NCBI GenBank assembly: GCA_903825395.1
Contig: CAIKAF010000031.1
Coordinates: forward strand, 1 to 64,000
Origin: an uncultured Flavobacteriales bacterium
Lineage (GTDB): Bacteria > Bacteroidota > Bacteroidia > CAIKAF01
DNA length: 64,000 nucleotides
Reading direction: 5' to 3'
In this document: positions 1-7,959 of the stretch, piece by piece
Layout: the number at the start of each line of letters is the position of its first letter
Numbering within the stretch: position 1 is the stretch's first letter
The notes under the pieces: model-generated
Database searches by the model: none
Told to the model about the DNA's origin: nothing
What the model saw: only the letters and a program-made list of their open reading frames with translations
Program-made: the position numbers and the translations under genes

Positions 1-1
1 A

Positions 2-112
2 GAGAAGATTCTCCGTGACCGAATCAATATCCCTGACGGGTTGCTCCTCAGCAGAGCCCGTTTCCGTTTCTTGATTGGCAAAATGAAATTAAACACAAAT
101 TTGTATATTTAA
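2..112 (+). CDS. C-terminal fragment of an unidentified protein (cut by window edge)
   Basis: An open frame enters from the left edge and ends at a TAA at 110-112. It encodes about 36 residues rich in Arg, Leu and Ile (ending FLIGKMKLNTNLYI). The other plus frames close within the first 20 bases. The stop is followed immediately by a possible hairpin and T-run, as expected at the end of a gene. No family is recognisable from so short a tail. It could be a chance open frame. Confidence 0.4.
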   Translation, partial: EKILRDRINIPDGLLLSRARFRFLIGKMKLNTNLYI

Positions 113-160
113 ACCCTGTCCTAAAAATGGGGTGGTTACAGGCAGGGTTCGGTTTTTTCT
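111..160 (+). terminator. Possible rho-independent terminator
   Basis: AACCCTG at 111-117 is complementary to CAGGGTT at 144-150, with a partly self-pairing 26-base loop, and a run of six T follows at 155-160. It sits directly behind the open frame ending at 112. The long loop makes it weaker than a textbook terminator. Confidence 0.4.
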
Positions 161-218
161 CCATTTTTTTTGGAAGATGGATGGACTTCTTTGCTTTTAC
201 TTCGCTTTTATTTCGATG

Positions 219-369
219 AGGCCCGCGGCAGGGATTGAAGCAGGTAGGCCGCATGGGGGCGGGGCGGTTGCCGCGCGGCGAGGAGGCGACCTTGGGAGCC
301 ACCGCAGCCCGCTGGCAGCCCCACCGCCCGCTTGCGGACTAGCGCTGAAAGCCCGCCCGGCCGCCCCCA
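219..369 (+). repeat. Structured GC-rich intergenic element, copy A
   Basis: This is one of four related elements in the window. It opens with GCGGCAGGGATTGAAGCAGG, contains the core GGAGGCGACCTTGGGAGCC (281-299), and closes with GCGGACTAGCGCTGAAAGCCC. The arms at 257-272 and 314-329 are complementary to each other over most of their length but differ from the arms of the other copies. The element lies just beyond the stop of the minus-strand LpxH-like gene and overlaps no convincing CDS. It is strikingly richer in G+C than the sequence on both sides. See the finding on the family. Confidence 0.8.
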
Positions 370-400
370 AAAAATTGCAAGAATTTTATATTATGAAATT

Positions 401-1177
401 TTATTCGGATTTCCAGTAGCAGAGCTCGAGCCTGCCGCCCTGAATTTTTAGGTAGCTGAAGTGGCTGAGCCAGTCGCCCGTGTTGATGTAGCGGCTGCCG
501 CCCGGTAGGCTGTGGATGCCCGGTAAGTGCCTGTGCCCGAAGATGAAGTCGGTGTTGCCGAGCCCTGCGCTGCGCTGCAGGGCATACTGATACAGCCATT
601 CGCGCTCTTCGCCCAGGAATGTTTTTTCTGCCTCGGCATGGGCCGCTCGGCTGCGGCGACTTAGCCATTGGGCCAGCCCAAATGAGAAGTTGGGATGCAA
701 GCGGCTGAAACACCAGCGGAAAAAGGGACTGCGGAAGATGCGCTTGAAAAATTTATAGCTGTAATCGCCGGGGCCCAGGCCGTCGCCATGGGCCAAAAAA
801 CAAGAACGTCCGCCGATGTTCCAAAGTTCGCCCTCAAAATGCACGTTCAGGCCACATTCCTCGGCCAGATAGCCGTAGGTCCACATGTCGTGGTTGCCCG
901 GGAAAAAGTGGATGGGCAATCCGCGGTCGGTCCATTGCGCCAGGCAACCCAGCAGTCGGGTGTAGCCCCGCGGAACGGCTTGCCGCAATTCGTACCAGAA
1001 ATCGAAGATGTCGCCCAGCAATACAATGGCTTCGGCTTCGGGCGCTACGGTGTTTATCCAGTCCACCAGTTGTTTTTCGCGGGCCAGGCTTTCGGCCTTA
1101 CCGGGAACGCCCAAGTGGGCATCGGACACGATAAATACGGTGCCGCGCGTGTAGCTGTTATGGTAGGTATTGTTCAA
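401..1177 (-). CDS. LpxH-like UDP-2,3-diacylglucosamine diphosphatase
   Basis: This 258-residue calcineurin-like metallophosphoesterase probably hydrolyses UDP-2,3-diacylglucosamine to lipid X in lipid A synthesis, at the cytoplasmic face of the inner membrane. The metal-binding motifs appear in order: SDAHLG near residue 19, GDIFDFW near 55, GNHD near 95, AHGD near 130 and GHRH near 215. These are the D-x-H, GD, GNHD and GHxH signatures of the family. The length fits the Bacteroidota LpxH/LpxH2 type. The start overlaps the end of the upstream TlpA-like gene by 20 bp, which suggests translational coupling behind gatB. Substrate assignment is by family resemblance; a related UDP-sugar or nucleotide phosphoesterase is possible. 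Confidence 0.85.
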   Translation of the reverse strand: MNNTYHNSYTRGTVFIVSDAHLGVPGKAESLAREKQLVDWINTVAPEAEAIVLLGDIFDFWYELRQAVPRGYTRLLGCLAQWTDRGLPIHFFPGNHDMWTYGYLAEECGLNVHFEGELWNIGGRSCFLAHGDGLGPGDYSYKFFKRIFRSPFFRWCFSRLHPNFSFGLAQWLSRRSRAAHAEAEKTFLGEEREWLYQYALQRSAGLGNTDFIFGHRHLPGIHSLPGGSRYINTGDWLSHFSYLKIQGGRLELCYWKSE

Positions 1178-2297
1178 TGGCCTTTTCTAGTTCCGGACCT
1201 CTTAGATTGGAGGTGATGATGACGCCGTTGCCGTCCAGTAAAAAGTTGGCGGGAATGCTGTTGATGCCGTACAGGCGGGCCGCTTCCGAATTAAAATAGC
1301 CCAAATCGGAAAGCTGAGGCCAGCTGAGTTTGTCTTCTTTTATGCCCCGCAGCCAAGCCTCTTTGTTTTGGTCTAAGCTGACGCCCACAATTTCGAATCC
1401 TTTGCTACGGTATTTGGCGTAGGCGGCGCGCAGGTTCGGGTTTTCGGCCCGGCAAGGGGCGCACCAAGAGGCCCAAAAATCGAGCAGAATTAATTTGTGT
1501 TTGCCGTAGAAGCCCGATAGGGAAAGGGTATCGCCCTTGGCTTCGGGCAAGCTGAAGTCGGGAGCGGTTTTGCCGGGGGCCAGGGCGAGTTTCATGCTGA
1601 CCTGGGTGTTGAAGTTGGCCACCCGAAAGTTGTCGGGAAACCGCTGCAATAGGGCATCGAGCACTTCTTTGAAGAGGCTGAGGTTGTTGGCGTCTTCTAC
1701 GTCCAGGTAGTTGATGGCTTGCAGGGTAGAGAAGGCGCCAAGGTGGGCGCGCACCCAAGCGACGATTTGCATGCGGTACTGCTCGTAGGCCTGCTGCCGC
1801 TGAGCTTGCATGGCTTCGGCAGACAAGCCGGCACCTTGCAGTTGGCGGTTCAGGGAATCTTGCATGCGTGAAAAGGATTTTACCAAGCGGAAAATTTCAT
1901 TCAGCAGCATGGTTTCAGGGCTGCCTTCTACCCGGATGGGACTTGCCATGTACCTTGGATCGATTTCAAGGAAGACCTTTTCGGTAGAATCGGTGATGAT
2001 GGGGCAGATGTTGGAAGGCATTTGCATGGGAGGAGTAACCTGGTTGGGGCCCAAGCGCAGCTGATAGAAATTTACTCCGCCGGCAGGTTTGGTAAAGCAG
2101 AATCCGTCGTTGGCGTCAACGGTGGCGCTGTCGATGAATTCTGTACCGTTGGGGCCCAATTCTTCGAAATAGACCACCATGCCATTGGCTCCGCGGATGG
2201 TTCCTGTTATGGGGCCGTCGAGGTTGTTTTTTGGTGTGCAGGCCTGAAAACCGGCCAAACAAAGGATTCCTACCCAAAGGGTAAACGTACGCATCAT
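1158..2297 (-). CDS. TlpA-like thiol-disulfide oxidoreductase with DUF4369-type N-terminus
   Basis: This 379-residue exported protein starts with a short signal peptide ending in a lipobox-like stretch (LCLAGFQAC), so it is probably a lipoprotein. Residues about 25-130 resemble the DUF4369 domain common in Bacteroidota. The middle is helical and the C-terminal 140 residues are an AhpC/TSA-thioredoxin fold with the redox motif WASWCAPCRAEN. It probably reduces or isomerises disulfides of exported proteins. Its start overlaps the gatB stop by 4 bp and its end overlaps the LpxH-like gene by 20 bp, so the three genes form one operon. The partner substrate is unknown. Confidence 0.88.
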   Translation of the reverse strand: MMRTFTLWVGILCLAGFQACTPKNNLDGPITGTIRGANGMVVYFEELGPNGTEFIDSATVDANDGFCFTKPAGGVNFYQLRLGPNQVTPPMQMPSNICPIITDSTEKVFLEIDPRYMASPIRVEGSPETMLLNEIFRLVKSFSRMQDSLNRQLQGAGLSAEAMQAQRQQAYEQYRMQIVAWVRAHLGAFSTLQAINYLDVEDANNLSLFKEVLDALLQRFPDNFRVANFNTQVSMKLALAPGKTAPDFSLPEAKGDTLSLSGFYGKHKLILLDFWASWCAPCRAENPNLRAAYAKYRSKGFEIVGVSLDQNKEAWLRGIKEDKLSWPQLSDLGYFNSEAARLYGINSIPANFLLDGNGVIITSNLRGPELEKAIEQYLP

Positions 2298-3736
2298 GCC
2301 AATTTTTGTTTCAAAATATCTGAGGCCAGTTTCGGGTCGGCCTTGCCACCGCTGGCTTTCATGAGTCGGCCCATGAACATGCCCAACAAGCCGATTTTTC
2401 CTTCTTTGTACCGGGCCACTTCATCGGGCATGCCGGCCAGCACTTCATCGGCTAGTTTTTCAAGGGTTCCGCTGTCGGACTCTTGGATTAGGTTGAGTTG
2501 GTTGGCGAGCTGTTCTGCCGAGGCTTCAGGTTGAGCCAGAAGGGCTTCCAGAAGGGGCCCTGCAGCAGCCGTATAGCTGACCTTATTGGATTCCACCAAT
2601 TGAATTAAGCTGCCTAGTTTGGCAGGAGTCAGAGGGAATTCAGCCATGGAGATGCCCTGCTCATTCAAGTAATTTTTCACCCGTACCAGCAGCCAGTTGG
2701 CGGCATTTTTCACCTGTCCGCAGTGCTGTACCAATTCCTCCAAGAAAAGGGCTTCTGCTTTGTTTTCGACGAGCAAGGCTGCTTCGGCGGCCGATAAGCC
2801 CCAGCTGTTGGTGTATTTTTCGTAAAGATCCATGGGTAGAGGCGGAAGTTGAGCCTTTACCCATTGAATGTATTCGGGAGTAACTACGACAGGCGGTAAA
2901 TCGGGTTCAGGGAAATACCTGTAATCGTTGGCGTCTTCTTTGCTGCGCAGGGAATGCGTAATGCCTTGCATGGCATCAAATTGACGGGTTTCTTGTGCGA
3001 TGGTTTGTCCGGATTCCAGGCATTCGATTTGGCGTCGAGTTTCGTACTCGATGGCCTTTTGAACGTGGCGCATGGAGTTCATGTTTTTTACTTCGACTTT
3101 GGTTCCGAAGGTTTCGGAGCCTTTCAGGCGTACGCTGATGTTGGCATCGCAGCGCAGGGAGCCTTCCTCCATATTTCCGTCGCAAATGTCGAGGTGTCGA
3201 ACCAAGCGGCGCACTTCGGTCAAGTACAAATAGGCTTCTCGGGCCGACCGGATGTCTGGTCTAGAAACCATTTCAAGCAAGGGGACTCCAGCGCGGTTTA
3301 GGTCGATGAGGGAATCGAATGGGTCCTGGTCGTGCATGCTTTTTCCGGCATCTTCTTCCATGTGTATGCGTTCCAGGCGTACTTGTTTTTTTTCACCCTC
3401 ATCCGTTAAAAATTCAACGCATCCGCCCTCGCAAATGGGGGTGGTATGCTGAGTAATTTGGTAGCCTTTTGGTAAATCGGCGTAGAAGTAATTTTTGCGT
3501 GCGTAGTGGTTTTCGGGGCGGATGTTGGATTCGGTTGCCAGGCCCAGCCGTACGGCATATTCAATAACCCTGCTGTTGACTACCGGTAGAGTTCCTGGAA
3601 GTCCCACGGAAACGGCACTCACGTGGTGGTTCGGCATGGCGCCATAGGCCGCAGAATCAGAGCTATACGCCTTACTTTGGGTGGAAAGTTGAATATGAAC
3701 CTCTAAGCCCACCACGGTTTCGTACCGGTCAATCAT
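2294..3736 (-). CDS. gatB: Aspartyl/glutamyl-tRNA amidotransferase subunit B
   Basis: GatB is the tRNA-binding kinase and transamidase subunit of GatCAB, which converts Glu-tRNA(Gln) and Asp-tRNA(Asn) to the correct amidated forms. The product is 480 residues from the ATG at 3736, beginning MIDRYETVVGLEVHIQL, the usual GatB start. An in-frame ATG at 3832 would add 32 residues unlike any GatB, so I reject it. Typical segments include YADLPKGYQITQ and the EEDAGKS region. The C-terminal 150 residues form the helical GatB/YqeY tail (AEALFLEELV through GLLGMFMGRLMKAS). It is first gene of the operon with the TlpA-like and LpxH-like genes. A CATCTTTG at 3741-3748 (minus strand) resembles the -7 box with one mismatch. 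Confidence 0.96.
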   Translation of the reverse strand: MIDRYETVVGLEVHIQLSTQSKAYSSDSAAYGAMPNHHVSAVSVGLPGTLPVVNSRVIEYAVRLGLATESNIRPENHYARKNYFYADLPKGYQITQHTTPICEGGCVEFLTDEGEKKQVRLERIHMEEDAGKSMHDQDPFDSLIDLNRAGVPLLEMVSRPDIRSAREAYLYLTEVRRLVRHLDICDGNMEEGSLRCDANISVRLKGSETFGTKVEVKNMNSMRHVQKAIEYETRRQIECLESGQTIAQETRQFDAMQGITHSLRSKEDANDYRYFPEPDLPPVVVTPEYIQWVKAQLPPLPMDLYEKYTNSWGLSAAEAALLVENKAEALFLEELVQHCGQVKNAANWLLVRVKNYLNEQGISMAEFPLTPAKLGSLIQLVESNKVSYTAAAGPLLEALLAQPEASAEQLANQLNLIQESDSGTLEKLADEVLAGMPDEVARYKEGKIGLLGMFMGRLMKASGGKADPKLASDILKQKLA

Positions 3737-3970
3737 AGTACAAAGATGAAAAAAAGTTTGCAGGGAATGGATGGGGTTCAGCAAACTATGAAATGCCGGG
3801 TTGATTTGATAAAAATAGGTCTTTCGTAACAATGGGGTGGAACAATTAGGTAGAAACCAACCTAATTCTACTCCGATTTTGCTTGGATGAATGGATTCAC
3901 GAACCTAGGTTGAAAACAATCTGAACTTCGGGTATGAAATTTGGGCAATTTGCGTTAACATTGAGCCCCT

Positions 3971-5236
3971 ATGAATCTGCTCAGGTACGTCAGTTCAATC
4001 TTCCTGTGGTTTCTGCTCTGTTGGGGCATGGGCTTTGCCCAGCCTGCTTCCGATCCGAATTTTTCGGAACGGTTGAGCAAGGTGGCTCCCGAATTTGAGT
4101 GGTTATCGACGGACGAGGTTCGTGATGAGGCTCAGGACATTTGGAAGAAGTATAAGAATGAGTTGGGTTATTGGGCCATACGAATTTCAGAGATGCATGG
4201 ATTGGCATCTGCCTTAAAAACGGCTCATTTGCCCGCTTCGCTCATGTATGTTCCGGTGGCTTTAGCTTTTTCAGGCGATGTGTTGCCCTTGGATTTGGAT
4301 CGGAATGGTGCATGGAAGCAATACGCTCCGGTTGCAGCCAAGTATGGATTGAAAACAAGCCCTTGGATAGATCAGCGCCTTGACCCTGAGCTCAGCGCTC
4401 GAGCCGCGGTGCGGCAGTTGGATGAAGTCTGGTCTGAATTTACTCCTTCCAGCCTGGCTTTGTTGGCATTTTTGTCGTCGCCGGCCCAAGTTCGGCAGGC
4501 CCAATACCGGAGTTGCGATGCAAAGTCCTGCCGTTCGGTTTTGGAATTGATGGATTCGGCAACACTGCGGGTGTATCATCGCTTTTTGGCTTTGATTTAT
4601 TTGTACTCGTACCACCGCGAACTTTTGCCTGCGGCTGCGCTCAGTCCACCGAATAAACCACCCTTTTTTATTGCCAAATCGGCCTTGCCCATAGGCTTTT
4701 TAATTGATGAGAATAAATTGGATTCTGTGGTCTTTCGCCGGCAAAATCCCCATTTAATTGGCGATGCAATTCCGGCCGGAATTCCGGTTTATGGTTTAGA
4801 AACTGTTCGGTTGCAGGGAGATCATTCTGAACGATTGCAGGTGTATGGATTTCAACGCTTGAAGGCATCCTCAGATAGCATTGTGGACCTTTTGCTTCAA
4901 TTGAAGGAAGAGCCTGAAGTTTGGTTTGAATTGAATGGATTGCAGTTTGTATTGGGCAAAAATGAGGTGGCGATGTTGTTGCCTTTTTCTAAGCGACCAA
5001 CTCCAATTCAAGTGGTTGAGTCTGAAATTCCATCCGCTCCGCCTACGCGTGAACCGCAACAACCCAAGCCAGTAGCTAAAAAAGGAGCTACATATTACAA
5101 GGTGAAATCTGGAGATACCTTGTGGTCTATTGCGAGAAAATATCCAGGAGTGAGTCATATTGATATTCAAAAGGCAAACAGATTGGGCGATGCTGGTCGA
5201 ATACAGCCTGGACAAAAGCTTAAAATACCTAAATAA
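3971..5236 (+). CDS. LysM protein with degenerate MltD-like transglycosylase domain
   Basis: This 421-residue exported protein has a signal peptide (residues 1-23, ending GMGFAQP). Residues about 35-210 follow the layout of MltD-type lytic transglycosylases: a helical lead-in, then a segment matching the family pattern GAWKQYAPVAAKYGLK and the WIDQRLDPELSARAAVRQL stretch. Where the family has the catalytic Glu-Ser (lplvES), this protein reads VALAFSG, so the catalytic Glu appears missing. The C-terminal 45 residues are one clear LysM domain (YYKVKSGDTLWSIA to PGQKLKIPK), after a Pro-rich linker. It probably binds peptidoglycan without cleaving it. It is first of four tightly spaced genes with two SGNH proteins and an MBOAT acyltransferase, so a cell-wall O-acetylation role is an inference. 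Confidence 0.8.
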   Translation: MNLLRYVSSIFLWFLLCWGMGFAQPASDPNFSERLSKVAPEFEWLSTDEVRDEAQDIWKKYKNELGYWAIRISEMHGLASALKTAHLPASLMYVPVALAFSGDVLPLDLDRNGAWKQYAPVAAKYGLKTSPWIDQRLDPELSARAAVRQLDEVWSEFTPSSLALLAFLSSPAQVRQAQYRSCDAKSCRSVLELMDSATLRVYHRFLALIYLYSYHRELLPAAALSPPNKPPFFIAKSALPIGFLIDENKLDSVVFRRQNPHLIGDAIPAGIPVYGLETVRLQGDHSERLQVYGFQRLKASSDSIVDLLLQLKEEPEVWFELNGLQFVLGKNEVAMLLPFSKRPTPIQVVESEIPSAPPTREPQQPKPVAKKGATYYKVKSGDTLWSIARKYPGVSHIDIQKANRLGDAGRIQPGQKLKIPK

Positions 5237-5239
5237 TTC

Positions 5240-6697
5240 ATGGAACATCAAAACCGGAATTTCGGTTCACCCTTAAAAATTACTGTTACTATCGGCCTAA
5301 TCTTGTCGTGCATGGCTGGAATATCGTTGTTCTGGCCTGAGCAAAATCCCAGGATTGGATCGCTTGAAATAAGGTGGAAAAGTTGGTCTGCATTGTGGCA
5401 GGCAGATACGTTGAAGGAAGTGGATTTGAAAGCTTTAGAGGAACAGCGCAGGCAGGATAGTCTTCGTCTGGCTTCATTAAAAGGGTCTGAAGATAGCCTT
5501 AGAGTATTACTGGAACTTAAGGCCAAAGATCCGGCTCAGATTCATCTTCCGGTTAAAGACCCTGAGGTTTTGGATGGTTTTTTTGCTCAATTGGATTCGC
5601 TTGAGTCTAAGCAGGGTGCCCCTTTGGTTCGCATATTGCATTGGGGGGATTCTCAGATTGAAATTGACCGCATTAGCGATGTAATTCGGAATGAATTTCA
5701 GGCTCGATTTGGGGGCATGGGGCCTGGGTTGTTGCCAGTACAGCAGACCATTCCTTCGGCCACCGTTGGGCAAACAGCAACGGGGAAATTAAGGCGGTAT
5801 TTGCTTTGGGGACCGCCTTCCGGGCGATACTCAGACCACCGGCGTTATGGCCCCTTATTGAGCTTCTCAAAAATGGATTCCGGGCAAGTAGAGCTTGGTT
5901 TTATGAAAGGGATATATGCTACTGCCGCATCGGGCAAGTACACCAAGATTCTAGTTCTTACTGGCGATCGGAAATCGGAATTGCATACTTCTGCCTCATT
6001 CGGGCAAAGTCAACGTTTGCCGGCCGGGAATGACCTTCGGGTGATTCAATTTAAGAGCAGCGAGGCCCTAAGTCAAGTTCAATTGACCTTGCAGAGCGAT
6101 TCCGCCGCTGTATTGTATGGGGTGTCCTTGAGTGGAAACAGTGGAGTGGTTGTTGACAATTTGCCTATGCGCGGGTGTTCAGGGACAATTTTTACAGGGA
6201 CAGAGGCCCAGTCTATGGCTCAGGGTTTGAGAGCCTTAGGGGCAGACTTGCTGCTGATGGAATTTGGAGGAAACATCATACCATCATTGAATGGGTTGAA
6301 GTCGGCCAGCAATTACGCTTCTACTATGGGTAAGCAAATTGATTTTTTGAAACGAACGGGGCAGGGGCGGCCTATTCTTTTTATGGGTCCAAGCGATATG
6401 GCGGTCTTTAAAGAGGGCAGCTGGCGTACCTATCCTATTTTACCTGAATATGTACGCATATTGAAAGACACGGTACTGGCGCATGGGGCAGCCTATTTTG
6501 ATATGATGGCTGCCATGGGTGGGCCTCAGTCTATGGTGGCTTGGGTGAAGGCATCTCCTCAACTGGCTGTGGGCGATTACATTCATTTTTCGAATCGGGG
6601 GGCCAAAAAAATGGGACAGATTTTTCATGCGGCCTTGATGCAGGAATACGAACTGTATCGATTAAGAAAACGGGTTAAAATAATAGCTCAGAAATGA
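5240..6697 (+). CDS. SGNH/GDSL-type esterase-like protein, membrane anchored
   Basis: This 485-residue protein has an N-terminal hydrophobic segment (residues about 12-30) followed by a Glu/Leu/Lys-rich linker. The globular part has SGNH features: block I HWGDSQ with Ser138, an Asn-containing EFGGN segment near 345, and a GDYIHFS segment giving Asp446 and His449 as the D-x-x-H pair. These are the positions of the Ser-Asp-His triad. It starts 3 bp after the LysM gene and overlaps the next gene by 4 bp. With an MBOAT partner, such proteins move or remove acetyl groups on surface polymers (PatB- or AlgJ/X-like roles). Whether it is a transferase or an esterase cannot be told from sequence. Confidence 0.78.
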   Translation: MEHQNRNFGSPLKITVTIGLILSCMAGISLFWPEQNPRIGSLEIRWKSWSALWQADTLKEVDLKALEEQRRQDSLRLASLKGSEDSLRVLLELKAKDPAQIHLPVKDPEVLDGFFAQLDSLESKQGAPLVRILHWGDSQIEIDRISDVIRNEFQARFGGMGPGLLPVQQTIPSATVGQTATGKLRRYLLWGPPSGRYSDHRRYGPLLSFSKMDSGQVELGFMKGIYATAASGKYTKILVLTGDRKSELHTSASFGQSQRLPAGNDLRVIQFKSSEALSQVQLTLQSDSAAVLYGVSLSGNSGVVVDNLPMRGCSGTIFTGTEAQSMAQGLRALGADLLLMEFGGNIIPSLNGLKSASNYASTMGKQIDFLKRTGQGRPILFMGPSDMAVFKEGSWRTYPILPEYVRILKDTVLAHGAAYFDMMAAMGGPQSMVAWVKASPQLAVGDYIHFSNRGAKKMGQIFHAALMQEYELYRLRKRVKIIAQK

Positions 6698-7959
6698 TGG
6701 CGCTTCGATTGATGTTGTTTGGCATTATGCTGTGGACTTTTGTGCAGGGAAGTGCACAAACTGCGCTTCCAAAATCGAGCTATCCATTTGTACAGTGGCA
6801 GAAAAACAGCATTCATCCAAAGGGAAGTTCTGCACTACATCCCTTTTATGCCTCGCTGGATCGCCTTATGTTTAAGGGTTTGGGTCGTATTAATGTAGTT
6901 CATTTTGGGGGTTCACATGTCCAAGCTGACATCATTTCCGGTCGCCTGCGCGAACGACTTCAGTCGTTTTACCCTGGGAACTTAGGGAGTCGAGGTCTGA
7001 TTTTTCCCTATTCTATAGCCCGGACCAACAATCCGGGAAATTATATTGTCAAGCATACAGGTAGCTGGAGTTATGCAAAAAATGTTCAGAGTAGTCCGGC
7101 GGTTCCTCTTGGTTTAACAGGTATGGCGGTATTTACATCAGATAGTGGAGCAAGCTTAAGCATAAGTTTTCCAGATCATGTAAAAATCAAAGGCGATTTC
7201 AATCTATTAAGGATTTATGAGGGGGCAGGTTCTGAGCACTATACGGTTCTTTTCCATGGGCAGGACTCATTACCTGTTACTTATCGCGAATTTCGTCATC
7301 CTGAAACCCATATTCGGGAATTTTTCTTAGAAAAACATCACCGTAGTTTAAAACTAACGATACATCCCAAAGACTCAGTTCGAAGTCCCTATATTTTGTA
7401 TGGACTTCAGTTGGAAAATGAGGATCCCGGAATTACTTACCATAGCATTGGTGTCAATGGTGCCAGTACTCATTCCTACCTTAAGTGCAGTTTGTTGGGT
7501 TCTCATCTGGCTGAAATCAAGCCTGATTTGGTTCTATTTGGTCTTGGTATTAATGATGCAGCAAAGGGAGAGCTTGATGTAGCAGCTTTTACGAGCAACT
7601 ACCGAAAGCTTATTCGGCAGGTGCGTGCCACCAATCCACATGCCGCTATTTTATTGCTTACCAACAATGATTCTTATCGTCCGTATCGAATTCGCCGTCG
7701 TCGGGGATATACTCCTAATCCCAACGGAGAAATTGTACGTAGAATTATGCATGAGTTGGCCATAAGTGAGGGCGTGGCTGTTTGGGATTTATTTGAGATT
7801 ATGGGCGGATTGGGTTCGGCAAAATCTTGGGAAGACTATGGTTTAGCCCAGCGAGATAAAGTTCATTTCACCTTCAAGGGCTATCGACTTTTGGGCGATA
7901 TGCTCTTTGAAGCACTACTAACCGATTACCAATTATATTTAAAGAAGCGATACGAATGA
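6694..7959 (+). CDS. Second SGNH/GDSL-type esterase-like protein
   Basis: This 421-residue protein has a cleavable signal peptide (MMALRLMLFGIMLWTFVQGSAQ). Block I is VVHFGGSHVQAD with Ser74, the Asn block is GLGIND with Asn287, and RDKVHF supplies Asp388 and His391, so a full SGNH set is visible. It is a diverged relative of the preceding gene, sharing general layout and the final YQLYLKKR versus YELYRLRK ending, which suggests an old tandem duplication. It overlaps its neighbours by 4 bp on both sides. It is probably periplasmic and acts with the MBOAT protein downstream in acetylating a cell-envelope glycan; the acceptor is unknown. Confidence 0.8.
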   Translation: MMALRLMLFGIMLWTFVQGSAQTALPKSSYPFVQWQKNSIHPKGSSALHPFYASLDRLMFKGLGRINVVHFGGSHVQADIISGRLRERLQSFYPGNLGSRGLIFPYSIARTNNPGNYIVKHTGSWSYAKNVQSSPAVPLGLTGMAVFTSDSGASLSISFPDHVKIKGDFNLLRIYEGAGSEHYTVLFHGQDSLPVTYREFRHPETHIREFFLEKHHRSLKLTIHPKDSVRSPYILYGLQLENEDPGITYHSIGVNGASTHSYLKCSLLGSHLAEIKPDLVLFGLGINDAAKGELDVAAFTSNYRKLIRQVRATNPHAAILLLTNNDSYRPYRIRRRRGYTPNPNGEIVRRIMHELAISEGVAVWDLFEIMGGLGSAKSWEDYGLAQRDKVHFTFKGYRLLGDMLFEALLTDYQLYLKKRYE

